Shown: one piece after another, positions 26,132 to 34,671 of the stretch
Layout: every line of letters starts with the position of its first letter
Numbering within the stretch: position 1 is the stretch's first letter
NCBI RefSeq assembly: GCF_963518325.1
Contig: NZ_CAUQJB010000019.1
Coordinates: 1-64,000 of the forward strand
Length of the DNA: 64,000 nucleotides
Source of the DNA: Vagococcus_D sp963518325
GTDB taxonomy: Bacteria; Bacillota; Bacilli; Lactobacillales; Vagococcaceae
Direction of reading: 5' to 3'
Notes under the pieces: model-generated
The model's database searches: none
What the model saw: the letters and a program-made list of their open reading frames with translations, nothing else
Told to the model about the DNA's origin: nothing
Translations under genes and position numbers: made by a program

Positions 26132-26671
26132 TTATGCCATAAACAGGGTCCCAACAGGTTGATCCAAAGTTTCTGGTTTCCATTCCTGATTGAGCTGTTC
26201 TTGAAAAACAAGACTGCAAGTCTGACCAGTATAATCGGCTAGGTAACGGTCGTAATAGCCACCACCGAAACCAACTCGATACCCGTCTAAACGAAAGGCC
26301 ACCCCAGGAACAATCAGTAAATCAAGTTGATTCCCTTTCATTATATCATTAGTCAGAGGTTCTCTGACCCCAAAGTTACTTTCTTCATAAATTGTTCCAG
26401 AAGTAATCTTAATAAAATCCATTTTGCGTTGGGGAGCCGTTTTGGGAACTGCAGTTATTTTCCCTTCTTGCCACGCTCTCTCGATAATCTTCTGGGTCGA
26501 AAATTCCAAGCCCATACTTAGGGTAAGGCCGACACTTGTGGCATTTTGCCAAAGAGTCGATTCAAATAACTGGCTTAAAACGGCCCTCTCCTGTTGCTTT
26601 TTCCGTGGGATATCAAGCCCTAGTTTTCTTAGCTTGGCCAAGGTTTCTTGACGAACGGTTGCTTTATTCAT
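26132..26671 (-). CDS. 5-formyltetrahydrofolate cyclo-ligase
   Basis: Converts 5-formyl-THF to 5,10-methenyl-THF with ATP, returning a storage folate to the active pool. The 179 residues carry the family hallmark VGFGGGYYDRYLADY near residue 138 and the LIVPGVAFRLDGYRVG block before it. An AGGTG site precedes the ATG. It heads the transcript that continues to the rhomboid gene. Confidence 0.95.
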   Translation of the reverse strand: MNKATVRQETLAKLRKLGLDIPRKKQQERAVLSQLFESTLWQNATSVGLTLSMGLEFSTQKIIERAWQEGKITAVPKTAPQRKMDFIKITSGTIYEESNFGVREPLTNDIMKGNQLDLLIVPGVAFRLDGYRVGFGGGYYDRYLADYTGQTCSLVFQEQLNQEWKPETLDQPVGTLFMA

Positions 26672-26717
26672 GAAACACCTACTTTCAGCTTGCTCTGCTA
26701 GGTTATCCTCCTGCCGA

Positions 26718-27215
26718 TTAGAGGAGACACCTGTCGCGATTAATACTCTGATTATCCACTATAAAAATGAAAAAAACAACAGGAACCTCCTGCGGCTTAT
26801 CTGATTCTGTTTGGCGAAGGACAAGTTCAGCGGGCAAGACGTAAAAATTAGCTAACCCAAAACTAACACTACTGGCCATCCACCACAGATAAAATGAATG
26901 ACGGAGAATAAGAAATTCCAGCTTATAGCCATCCATTAGTTGACGAGTCAGATTGATTGCGCTGCTGACAGATAAATTTGGTTCTTTTCCAATAAGTAGT
27001 TCGTCCTGGCACATGAAGCCGACTTAACAATGTCAGGAATCGTAAATACCAATGACCAAAAAAATGTAGGTAGTCATTAGAACTCTTGGCAAATCAGGGC
27101 TAGGATAACCTAAAATCGCCAACTTCCAATATTTCTTTAGCTTAAAACTAAACCCATTTATTTCTCCCAGCAAGTCCCCGACAATCCATCTACTCGAAAA
27201 ATCCGAAACCTCCAT
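26718..27215 (-). pseudogene. DUF975-family membrane protein, frameshifted remnant
   Basis: Three reading frames together give a DUF975-like protein. One frame carries NGFSFKLKKYWKLAILG up to TTYIF (27215-27050); a second continues with FFWSLVFTIPDIVKSASCAR (the WSL..IP.IVKS block of the family), and the third has LSVSSAINLTRQLMDGYKLE and a final WWMASSVSFGLA helix. The first shift is at a run of seven T (about 27055-27062) and the second near 26995-27010. The N-terminus is missing. Two short open frames here could be mistaken for genes of 60 and 98 residues. Confidence 0.75.
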
Positions 27216-27500
27216 TGATCACTCCTTTCGATTACCCGTCCATCTAATCAACATCTATTAACATCAAGTTCAATTACCTTGCAATATTATTAACTTAGAG
27301 CAAGACGAGATTAAGTTTACCAGTCACTCAAGAAAGAACAATCGATATTTCGAATAAGAAGTAATGATAAGTCTTTACAATAAAACAAAACATCCAATCT
27401 TTGAAGCGTTAATGAACCAAACATATAAACAGGTATCTCCTCCCATCACTTGCTCTTTTGAGTGAGAAGTTTTTCTTACATGAGAGATTAAATACTTGCT
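27216..27500. other. Intergenic, no gene seen
   Basis: AT-rich stretch within the decayed region. I see no open frame with a ribosome binding site and no convincing RNA structure. Confidence 0.5.
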
Positions 27501-27641
27501 TATTTTTTCTGTTCGAGAAAAATTTGTAACACTTGGTAAAACTGACCCTTACTTAAACCTATCACTTCATTTTGTTGTTTGGCTGAATATTCGACTATAG
27601 CTGCACTGGTTTCATAGCTTGTAAAATCTGATTTTGAAGAT
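27501..27641 (-). pseudogene. Gene fragment of unknown family
   Basis: A frame without a start reads KSDFTSYETSAAIVEYSAKQ, continues for about 25 more codons to FLEQKK and a stop. The codon pattern looks protein-like, but there is a stop just upstream and no start or ribosome binding site, so it looks like the 3' remnant of a lost gene. I do not recognise the family. Confidence 0.4.
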
Positions 27642-27761
27642 TAGTCATAACTTTCACTCTATACTATCCGTGAGATTAATGGCTACTTCCTAGGTACCAT
27701 ATATTCCTACCTTATTTTGTGATACGATTATGTAACTAAGAATTGAAAGTGAGGAATTACA

Positions 27762-27920
27762 ATGAATAATGATAATAAAACAGATGGCATTGCACTCGGA
27801 CTTATTTTTGGTGTAACTTTTGGTATCATTTTCAAAAACTTAGCACTTGGAATCGGATTAGGGCTCGCTATGGGCGGCGGGATGGATATGGTCAAAACTA
27901 AGAAAAATAAACGAAAATAG
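27762..27920 (+). CDS. Small glycine-rich membrane protein, 52 residues
   Basis: ATG at 27762 follows a GTGAGG-type site and runs to TAG. The product starts MNNDNKTDGIALGLIFGVTF, with one hydrophobic region rich in GxxxG spacing (GLIFGVTFGIIF, GIGLGLAMGGG) and a basic tail KTKKNKRK. It resembles the many small glycine-zipper-like proteins of Firmicutes, whose role is unknown. A TATTTTGTGATACGATTATG region upstream may hold its promoter. Confidence 0.6.
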   Translation: MNNDNKTDGIALGLIFGVTFGIIFKNLALGIGLGLAMGGGMDMVKTKKNKRK

Positions 27921-27974
27921 TTTTGTTAGGTCCCTTAGCATTAGGCGACTTTTTTATCATAAAGGTTAACCCAT

Positions 27975-28150
27975 CTAGCAGAACCGTTACTATACGATTC
28001 TGTTTATTTGCTATCTTTTTTAGATACGCATTGAAACTATAAAAGCACACACTTCCAATTTTTAATATTCATTGTTTCAGCTATTTCTTTAGCTTTCCCT
28101 GCAAACAACTAATTATCACCTTTGTACACCGCATATCCTTTGGCCATCAT
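27975..28150 (-). pseudogene. Remnant of a small phage-type AVYKGD protein
   Basis: Reads MMAKGYAVYKGDN, then an in-frame TAG, then LFAGKAKEIAETMNI, then after a shift in a run of five A, KIGSVCFYSFNAYLKKIANK and about ten more codons. Together this matches the short Firmicute/phage proteins of the type ..YAVYKGD..L..GTAKEIA...IK..TV.FY.S..YLKR. One nonsense and one frameshift make it a pseudogene. Confidence 0.65.
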
Positions 28151-28227
28151 TTTAACTCTTTGTTAATTTTCTTGGTTATACAAACTGTGTTGTCATTAAT
28201 TTATAATATAGAAATGGAGCTACATAC

Positions 28228-28422
28228 ATGAGTACATCTTTAATCTTAATTATCGCAGTTGGACTCTTTACACTTTCGCCATCTATTTTGATGATTATTT
28301 CATCCATAAAAAAAAAACGAGTGAAAGGTTTAATCATTGGAATTGTATTTTTAATTCCTCTCGGCATAGCAGCTTATATCCTAATGATATTAACAGCCTT
28401 ATCAACGTATGATTTTAGCTAA
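28228..28422 (+). CDS. Small membrane protein, 64 residues
   Basis: Two hydrophobic helices (residues about 3-25 and 35-57) separated by a basic loop KKKRVKG; GGAG lies eight bases before the ATG. I do not recognise the family. It is followed after 94 bases by another small membrane protein gene in the same direction. Confidence 0.6.
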   Translation: MSTSLILIIAVGLFTLSPSILMIISSIKKKRVKGLIIGIVFLIPLGIAAYILMILTALSTYDFS

Positions 28423-28516
28423 GTTATTATTATTTCAGGTAATAAAACTATTACCTGATTCATAAGTCGTTTACTTGTCATTAAACGTATGTTATTATTT
28501 TGCAGGAGGTGTTTTT

Positions 28517-28936
28517 ATGGACAATAAAGGTAATGTATTATTTAAATCAAAAACTGATAGTTTAAAAAATGGGATTGTTTTTCTATTGCTTGGTATTTTA
28601 ATGATAGTTGGTTCTAATTTTATTTACGCAAAAATTATGCTCGTAATCTTTGGATTAATTTTTTTATTAATTGGCTTATATTTACTTATTTTCAAGAGGG
28701 CTGACAACGTCATTATTTATGAAAATGGAATTGTTCTTTCTAAAAAGAACCAAGTAATTGATAAAAAAGAGATCAAATCGATATCATATAAAAAGGTCAA
28801 AGCTAAAGGTTCTCCTGTTCCATCTTTTTACGCCGTTCTGTTATTAAATAATCAGTCAGAACAACTTATAAATATTGCTTTTAATTCAGTTATTAATAAA
28901 GATTTTGAAAAAACAATTAAATCATATTTAGATTAA
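28517..28936 (+). CDS. Membrane protein with PH-like domain, unknown function
   Basis: The start at 28517 has AGGAGG seven to eight bases before it. The 138 residues have two transmembrane helices (about 17-35 and 38-58), then a beta-rich cytosolic part (DNVIIYENGIVLSKKNQVID) ending in a helix, like bacterial PH/YcxB-type domains. The assignment rests on pattern only. A short terminator follows directly. Confidence 0.6.
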   Translation: MDNKGNVLFKSKTDSLKNGIVFLLLGILMIVGSNFIYAKIMLVIFGLIFLLIGLYLLIFKRADNVIIYENGIVLSKKNQVIDKKEIKSISYKKVKAKGSPVPSFYAVLLLNNQSEQLINIAFNSVINKDFEKTIKSYLD

Positions 28937-28962
28937 AACCGTTTAATCGGTTTTTTTTTTTG
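28935..28962 (+). terminator. Terminator of the PH-like gene
   Basis: Stem AAACCG/CGGTTT with a six-base loop, then ten T, starting at the stop codon. Confidence 0.85.
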
Positions 28963-29077
28963 ATAAAAATAATTGTCATTATTTTAAGTAATACCTACTA
29001 AAGTAAGGCTTTAGTCTAATTTTTTTTCTAATACTCCCTTTATAATTAATTCATACAACATGGAGGGAGTTCTTATC

Positions 29078-29164
29078 ATGCACCCATGAATTTGGATCGT
29101 TATAGGTTATGCTACAGTTGCAATTGTTGGAACATCAATCAGTAACGGTAAGTTTAAGAAATAA
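29078..29164 (+). pseudogene. Tiny membrane peptide gene with a nonsense codon
   Basis: Strong GGAGGGAG site, then ATG CAC CCA TGA; after the TGA the same frame continues IWIVIGYATVAIVGTSISNG KFKK to a TAA. With Trp in place of the stop this would be a 28-residue single-helix peptide. A single G-to-A change can explain it. Confidence 0.5.
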
Positions 29165-29199
29165 TTCTTAGACTTTTTTATTTCAATAGCTAAAACCAA

Positions 29200-29428
29200 T
29201 TAACTTTCATACGTTCCAATAACATTTAATAAGCCAGTCTTAAGATTTTCAGCAAGGTTCCCAACATCAACTACTTCCATAGGGCTTGCATCGTGGAATT
29301 TTATGTTGATTACACCGTCTAGCACACTCCCCAACAATCTGACTTTCAATTTCTTCAAAGTTTTCAACAATCCAATTGCTTAAATCTTCTTTTGGCGATA
29401 GTACGGGCTCTTCTGTTTGTTCAATCAT
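29200..29428 (-). pseudogene. Frameshifted small gene, possibly of phage origin
   Basis: Starts MIEQTEEPVLSPKEDLSNWI and continues to ESQIVG, where a run of four G instead of three breaks the frame; the next frame continues SVLDGVINIKFHDASPMEVV to a natural-looking end (NVIGTYES, stop). The start overlaps the end of the preceding small ORF region, as in phage late operons. I do not recognise the family. Confidence 0.5.
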
Positions 29429-29563
29429 TTATAGCCCGTCTACCACAATTTGAGTATGATTTACGTCTTCGTAAACTTTTCCGTGACGGATAATAGATAA
29501 ATCTTTAACTACTTCTAATACTTCACCTTCACTGGATCCGTTGATTATTATTGCTTTTCCCAT
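29429..29563 (-). CDS. Small ORF of 44 residues, unknown
   Basis: ATG at 29563 with AGAGGTG upstream; product begins MGKAIIINGSSEGEVLEVVK and ends IVVDGL. The stop codon is directly followed by the ATG of the broken gene above, so both belong to one old transcription unit. Short and probably non-functional in this setting, but the frame is intact. Confidence 0.45.
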   Translation of the reverse strand: MGKAIIINGSSEGEVLEVVKDLSIIRHGKVYEDVNHTQIVVDGL

Positions 29564-29594
29564 CCTTGTTCACCTCTTCTTATTCTTAAACCGA

Positions 29595-29712
29595 TTAATC
29601 ACTTAGCGATTTCAATACTTCCTCATACTGCTTAACTATTGTTTCGTCAACGTCAGAATTCTTGGGGCTGCCTGAACAAAATGAATCCCTTCTTAATGAA
29701 ATCAGCTCATGA
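29595..29712 (-). pseudogene. 3' fragment of a lost gene
   Basis: A frame reading ISLRRDSFCSGSPKNSDVDE then TIVKQYEEVLKSLSD and a stop lies just upstream of the 44-residue ORF, in the same direction. There is no start or ribosome binding site. It is probably the surviving C-terminus of the first gene of this decayed cluster. Confidence 0.4.
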
Positions 29713-29910
29713 ATAAAAACGATGTGTATCAATGAACGTCACACATTGCAGACACCTGCGGCTTACATAGAATTGGCTGTCATGGATATAGACATGACCA
29801 TGAATATGTCATGTCACTGACAATGTGAAGGAAGAAACGGCCTAAAAATTCGCTAAATATGTTAATTTTCAATTTTCCGTACTCAAAGCCGTGTTCACTG
29901 GTAAAAACGC

Positions 29911-29953
29911 AAAAAAAAGAGCTAGATTCCTTTTCATAAAAGGCTTCTAGCTT
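29911..29953 (-). terminator. Terminator of rpmG
   Basis: Outer arms AGCTAGA/TCTAGCT and inner arms CCTTTT/AAAAGG, with eight T on the minus strand, fifteen bases after the rpmG stop codon. Confidence 0.85.
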
Positions 29954-29967
29954 GATGTTACTAATGA

Positions 29968-30117
29968 TTATTTTGTTTCACGGTGAAGCGTTACTTTACG
30001 CTCACGTGGACAATATTTTTTAACTTCCAAACGATCTGGATTGTTACGTTTGTTTTTGTTAGATAAATAGTTACGCTCTTTACACTCTGTACATTCTAAA
30101 GTAATATGAACTCGCAT
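29968..30117 (-). CDS. rpmG: 50S ribosomal protein L33
   Basis: Ribosomal protein of 49 residues: MRVHITLECTECKERNYLSN opening with a CxxC pair, then KRNNPDRLEVKKYCP. The fourth zinc-ligand Cys is replaced by Arg, as in the Bacillus RpmGA type. The start at 30117 has GGAGGG six bases upstream; the longer frame adds nothing conserved. In relatives it directly precedes the 5-FTHF cyclo-ligase gene; here about 3.3 kb of decayed DNA separates them. Confidence 0.95.
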   Translation of the reverse strand: MRVHITLECTECKERNYLSNKNKRNNPDRLEVKKYCPRERKVTLHRETK

Positions 30118-30298
30118 GATATTCCCTCCAAACATTTCAAGACTATGAGTGCTCTCACTCACCTAAAATATCATATCATTTTTTTTAGCCAATTACTAGC
30201 CTTTTAAGCAAATTTGTTAAGTAGAACTACTTTACAGCCAGAGCCGTTTTAAAATTAACTGTAACTAGCTTATTTTGGTCCTATTCCTTCTATAACAA

Positions 30299-30330
30299 AA
30301 GAAGCTTATGAACATATGACATAAGCTTCT
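30299..30330. terminator. Terminator after the penicillin-binding protein gene
   Basis: Perfect 11-bp stem AGAAGCTTATG/CATAAGCTTCT with a loop of ten bases, a few bases after the stop codon at 30344. Confidence 0.8.
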
Positions 30331-30343
30331 TCTGCTTTTTTTA

Positions 30344-32470
30344 CTATTTTTCGTAAAAGTCGTAGTAAGCGTCTAGTATTTCCGCCGTAATACTTGTATT
30401 AGTATGATCTTTATCATCCTTAATACGAGGTAAAATGATGGTAACAGCGACTTTCGGATCATCGTAAGGGGCATAAGCCACCATGGTACTGTTAACTAAT
30501 GGAATTGGATTATTAGGATCTGCTGGATTTGTTTCACTCACCTCGGCTGTTCCTGTTTTACCAGCTGCCACATACTTGGTTGCTGGCATGCTAGCAGCTG
30601 TTCCTCCCCCATTAATAACCTGATACATCCCTGTTTGAATAATGTCAAGCTGATCTGGTGTCCCAACGGATGATAAAGCTTTAGGGGTTATTTTTTGTTC
30701 CAAATCACCTAAACCACCATTCTCGTCATTGCCATAAATACCATCAACCACATGGGGAGCAACTTTCACACCATCGTTCGCAATCGTCGAAATATACTGT
30801 GCTACTTGCATAGGTGTGTACGCATCGAAGTTTCCGTAAGATAAATCAAGTAAGTTACCCATTCTGCCTGCTACTTCAGTGCCGTCAGGCTTATAATTCT
30901 GTTTAGAGACAAAACCAGAGCTTTCACCTGGTAAATCGATGCCAGTATAGGTTCCTAACCCAAAATTTTCATACGTAGTCCGTAAAGTATCAAAAACTTC
31001 TGGATGCCAACCTAAGGTCATGTTTGGTACGTAGGTTTCACCCATTAAAGCAAACGCAATTTTCATCATATACACGTTGGATGACTCACGTAAAGCATCA
31101 ATGGCTGTCATGGATCGTGGTCCGTACGTAAAGACCGATTTTTTAATCGGGTCTCCTTGAAGTTGAATAATTTCATCCGTTAAGGAATCATTCCCCGAGA
31201 TCACACCATTATCATAACCGGCCATGATTGTTGCTCCTTTAATCGAAGACCCTGGCGTAAAGACGTTATTTATTGTGCCTAAGGTGTCATCCGACAGCTC
31301 ACCGGTCTCCTGATCACGTTTAAGACCAACCATGGCATTCACTTCACCAGTTTTAGGGTTATTGACGACAGCGTATACGCCTTCTGAATACTGAGCTTTG
31401 CCATTGCCTTGCAGAACGCTATAGTGTCTTCGCAAAATTTCTTCCACTTTTTTCTGGAATTCCATGTCAATGGTTAACTTGATATTTTTGCCTTTTTCAC
31501 CTTCATACGTTTTTTTCTCAGATTCAATTTCATTGGTTTCTTTATTCACGACAACCTCTGATTGAGACTTGGTGCCCCGAAGTACTTGCTCATATTCTTT
31601 TTCCAGATAACTTAAGCCAACCCGATCATTACGGGCGTATCCTTTGGCAAGGTATTTTTCACTTTCTTCTTCTGGTAATCCGGTTTTTTCAGAAGACACT
31701 ATGCCTAAAATACTGCTCATAAAGTCGCCTTTCGGGTATTCACGTTCCCAGTCCATTCCCGTTGAAATCCCTGGAATATCCGTTGTGTGTTCGCCTATAA
31801 TGGCAATTTCTTCAGTAGTAACATTTTTATTTTTGATATAGACAGGTGTCATGGCGTAAGCCCCGTTGATTTTTTTAAAAACCGTGGCAGCTTTTAAGGT
31901 TGCTTCATCAAAGGCGATTTCTTCATCTGTCACTTTATCCACAGTATTGCTGTAGACTTGCGACGTCGATAACTTCGTATCTTTCTCTTTATCGGATAAA
32001 CGAGACTGGGCTTCTTTTAAGTTCCCTTCATCTGCCAGCCAATAATCCTTTTTATCCCGAGGCGTTAATTCTTCTGGTTCAATGGCGATCAATTCCACAA
32101 TTTGTTTTGACACAGCCAACATTTCCTGAGATTTCATGGTTTGTTTTTTTGTGTAGATAATCGCTTGGTTCGCTTGATTGCCGACTAGGACTTCCCCTTT
32201 AGCATCGTAAATCATTCCTCGGGGGGCATTTCCCTGTACCACTGATTTTTGCGACCATTCTATCTTTGCCTCAAAAAAAGCACCGTTGGCGATTTGTAAA
32301 TAAGCCAACTGCACGAGTAGCGCCACAAATAATGCAAACACAATAAAGAAAAGAAAATTCAAGCGAAAGGGAATATGAGACTTGCGGCTCCCCTCTTTAT
32401 TAGTCGTCTTTTTTAACAATTTATTATTTATTTGAAATGATTTCTTTTGGGTATCTTTCATGGGTTTCAT
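30344..32470 (-). CDS. Class B penicillin-binding protein (PBP2-type transpeptidase)
   Basis: Membrane-anchored D,D-transpeptidase of 708 residues for peptidoglycan cross-linking, probably of the elongation machinery (PBP2b/PbpH-like). One transmembrane helix (about residues 40-62) is followed by the dimerization domain starting with GNAPRGMIYDAKG, then the catalytic domain with Ser-x-x-Lys in PGSSIKGAT (near 410), SSN (near 461) and KTG (near 638). The start at 32470 is ATG with GGAAGG four to five bases before it; an in-frame TTG four codons earlier lies in that site and is rejected. It lies upstream of rpmG, an order known in enterococci. Confidence 0.94.
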   Translation of the reverse strand: MKPMKDTQKKSFQINNKLLKKTTNKEGSRKSHIPFRLNFLFFIVFALFVALLVQLAYLQIANGAFFEAKIEWSQKSVVQGNAPRGMIYDAKGEVLVGNQANQAIIYTKKQTMKSQEMLAVSKQIVELIAIEPEELTPRDKKDYWLADEGNLKEAQSRLSDKEKDTKLSTSQVYSNTVDKVTDEEIAFDEATLKAATVFKKINGAYAMTPVYIKNKNVTTEEIAIIGEHTTDIPGISTGMDWEREYPKGDFMSSILGIVSSEKTGLPEEESEKYLAKGYARNDRVGLSYLEKEYEQVLRGTKSQSEVVVNKETNEIESEKKTYEGEKGKNIKLTIDMEFQKKVEEILRRHYSVLQGNGKAQYSEGVYAVVNNPKTGEVNAMVGLKRDQETGELSDDTLGTINNVFTPGSSIKGATIMAGYDNGVISGNDSLTDEIIQLQGDPIKKSVFTYGPRSMTAIDALRESSNVYMMKIAFALMGETYVPNMTLGWHPEVFDTLRTTYENFGLGTYTGIDLPGESSGFVSKQNYKPDGTEVAGRMGNLLDLSYGNFDAYTPMQVAQYISTIANDGVKVAPHVVDGIYGNDENGGLGDLEQKITPKALSSVGTPDQLDIIQTGMYQVINGGGTAASMPATKYVAAGKTGTAEVSETNPADPNNPIPLVNSTMVAYAPYDDPKVAVTIILPRIKDDKDHTNTSITAEILDAYYDFYEK

Positions 32471-32627
32471 TTTTCCTTCCAATCAGGTGACTCACCTTAT
32501 TTAGCATCTCCTATTTTACCTAAAAAGGACGCCAATAAAAAGCCCAATCACAAAAACTTAGGACAATTTAAAGAAAAGTTAGACACTTCTTAGAAGTATC
32601 TCATTTATTTAGAGGAATGGCAATCGA

Positions 32628-32662
32628 AAAAGAAGCAAACAATCAAATATGCTTGCTTCTTT
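32628..32662 (-). terminator. Terminator of thrS
   Basis: Stem AAGAAGCAA/TTGCTTCTT with an AT-rich loop, with a T-run on the minus strand, thirteen bases after the thrS stop codon. Confidence 0.75.
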
Positions 32663-32674
32663 CCATAAAAACGA

Positions 32675-34621
32675 CTATCCTTGGCGACTGAAATTATTGA
32701 CTTCAGCTACAACACTATCAACAAACATGGACGCTGACATAGAGTTCGTTTCTTTACTGCCATAGCGACGAATATTCACTTCGCCACCCTCAACTTCTTT
32801 GTCCCCTACAACGACTTGGTACGGGATTTTTTGCGTTTGAGATCCACGAATTTTATAGCCCATCTTCTCATTGCGCTCGTCCACTTCAAAACGCAACCCT
32901 TGCTTGGTTAATTGTTCCTTGATTTCATAAGCATAGTCCATGTGGTGATCATTGCTGACTGGAATGATGGTTCCTTGAACTGGTGCTAACCAAGTTGGGA
33001 AAGCCCCTTTGTGAACTTCTGTTAAGTGAGCCACGAAACGTTCCATAGTAGAAACAATTCCTCTGTGAATCACAACTGGTCGGTGAGTATTTTCACCGTC
33101 ATCCCCTACATAAGTTAAATCAAAACGTTCTGGCAAGAGGAAGTCTAATTGAATCGTCGATAAAGTCTCTTCGATCCCCATAGCAGTCTTGACTTGAACA
33201 TCAAGTTTTGGTCCGTAAAAGGCTGCTTCACCTTCCGCTTCAAAATACTCCAAGCCCATTTCATCAACAGCTTCTTTAAGCATTAGTTGCGCTTTTTCCC
33301 ACATTGCATCATCATCAAAATACTTTTCAGTATTTTCAGGATCACGGTAGCTTAGTCGGAACTTATAATCAGTGATATTAAAGTCTTTGTAAACCGCGAT
33401 CATCAGCTCAAGTGTCCGTTGGAATTCATCCTTGATTTGATCTGGACGAACAAAAGTATGCCCATCGTTGAGTGTCATTTCACGCACTCGTTGTAACCCA
33501 GATAACGCCCCACTCTTTTCGTAGCGATGCATCATGCCCAGTTCAGCAATTCGAATCGGCAATTCGCGGTAACTATGGATGTCATTTTTGTAAACCATCA
33601 TATGATGAGGACAGTTCATCGGACGCAGAACGAGCATTTCACCGTCTCCCATATCCATTGGTGGAAACATGTCTTCATGGTAATGGTCCCAATGACCAGA
33701 TGTTTTATAAAAATCAACATTAGCCATAATAGGTGTGTAAACGTGTTGATAACCTAAACTAAGTTCTTTATCGACAATGTAACGCTCGATTGTTCGGCGA
33801 ATAGTGGCACCATTTGGCAACCAGAATGGCAAGCCTGAACCGACATCTGAATTTGTCATAAAGATGCCTAATTCTTTTCCTAGTTTACGGTGATCTCGCT
33901 CTTTCATTTCTTCACGGAATTTTAAAAATTCTTGCAAGGCTTTTTTATCAAAGAAGGCCGTTCCGTATACACGTTGCATCATTTGATTATCTGAATTCCC
34001 CCGCCAATAGGCACCAGCGACTGATAACAGCTTAAAGACTTGAATCCGGCCAGTTGACGGTACGTGAACTCCACGACATAAATCGACAAAATCACCTTGA
34101 TCATACACTGTAATCTCTTCGTCAGCAGGCAAATCTGTGATTAACTCAACTTTATACGGGTCTTCTTTAAATAACTCCAAGGCTTCCTCTTTTGAGACCA
34201 CCTTGCGAACAATTGGGTTATTTTCTTTAACGATTTTCATCATCTCAGCTTCAATTTTCGGCAAGTCTTCTTCTGAAATTGGGTGTTCACCATTATCTGT
34301 GTCGTAATAAAAACCAGTATCAATCGCTGGTCCAACCCCAAAGTGTATGTTCGGATAAAGACGACGGACAGCATTTGCCATTAAATGTGCCGACGAGTGG
34401 CGTAAAATTTGCAAGGCATCTTCGTGGTCTGGTGTCACGATCTCAATCTCCCCATCAAACTCTAGGGGGCGAACTAAATCAACTAGTTCTCCGTTGTATT
34501 TACCTGCCAAGGCTTTTTTAGCTAAACTTTTACTAATACTTCCGGCGATGTCGAAAGTTGTTGCGCCTTTAGGAAACTCTTTTTTTGCGCCATCTGGAAA
34601 TGTAACATGAATCATTGACAT
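32675..34621 (-). CDS. thrS: Threonyl-tRNA synthetase
   Basis: Class II synthetase of 648 residues that charges tRNA-Thr. The N-terminal TGS domain (MSMIHVTFPDGAKKEFPKGA), the editing domain with HSSAHLMA, the catalytic core with RPMNCPHHMMVYK and the C-terminal anticodon-binding domain are all present. AGGAGG lies seven bases before the ATG. Expression is controlled by the T-box leader immediately upstream. Confidence 0.98.
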   Translation of the reverse strand: MSMIHVTFPDGAKKEFPKGATTFDIAGSISKSLAKKALAGKYNGELVDLVRPLEFDGEIEIVTPDHEDALQILRHSSAHLMANAVRRLYPNIHFGVGPAIDTGFYYDTDNGEHPISEEDLPKIEAEMMKIVKENNPIVRKVVSKEEALELFKEDPYKVELITDLPADEEITVYDQGDFVDLCRGVHVPSTGRIQVFKLLSVAGAYWRGNSDNQMMQRVYGTAFFDKKALQEFLKFREEMKERDHRKLGKELGIFMTNSDVGSGLPFWLPNGATIRRTIERYIVDKELSLGYQHVYTPIMANVDFYKTSGHWDHYHEDMFPPMDMGDGEMLVLRPMNCPHHMMVYKNDIHSYRELPIRIAELGMMHRYEKSGALSGLQRVREMTLNDGHTFVRPDQIKDEFQRTLELMIAVYKDFNITDYKFRLSYRDPENTEKYFDDDAMWEKAQLMLKEAVDEMGLEYFEAEGEAAFYGPKLDVQVKTAMGIEETLSTIQLDFLLPERFDLTYVGDDGENTHRPVVIHRGIVSTMERFVAHLTEVHKGAFPTWLAPVQGTIIPVSNDHHMDYAYEIKEQLTKQGLRFEVDERNEKMGYKIRGSQTQKIPYQVVVGDKEVEGGEVNIRRYGSKETNSMSASMFVDSVVAEVNNFSRQG

Positions 34622-34671
34622 AAAACTTCCTCCTCTTTTTTAGATAATTAACTATTAGCGGGTGACGGAAA

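Noticed and set aside
26718..27215. Two independent small proteins of 98 and 60 residues
   Set aside because: Both are pieces of one frameshifted DUF975-type gene, as the third frame restores the missing family blocks.
29078..29164. TGA read as tryptophan
   Set aside because: All large genes in the window end or continue as expected under code 11, so recoding is not plausible; a nonsense mutation is simpler.
29760..29830. GACATGAC/GTCATGTC inverted repeat as a mobile-element end
   Set aside because: Short arms and no matching copy or target duplication nearby.
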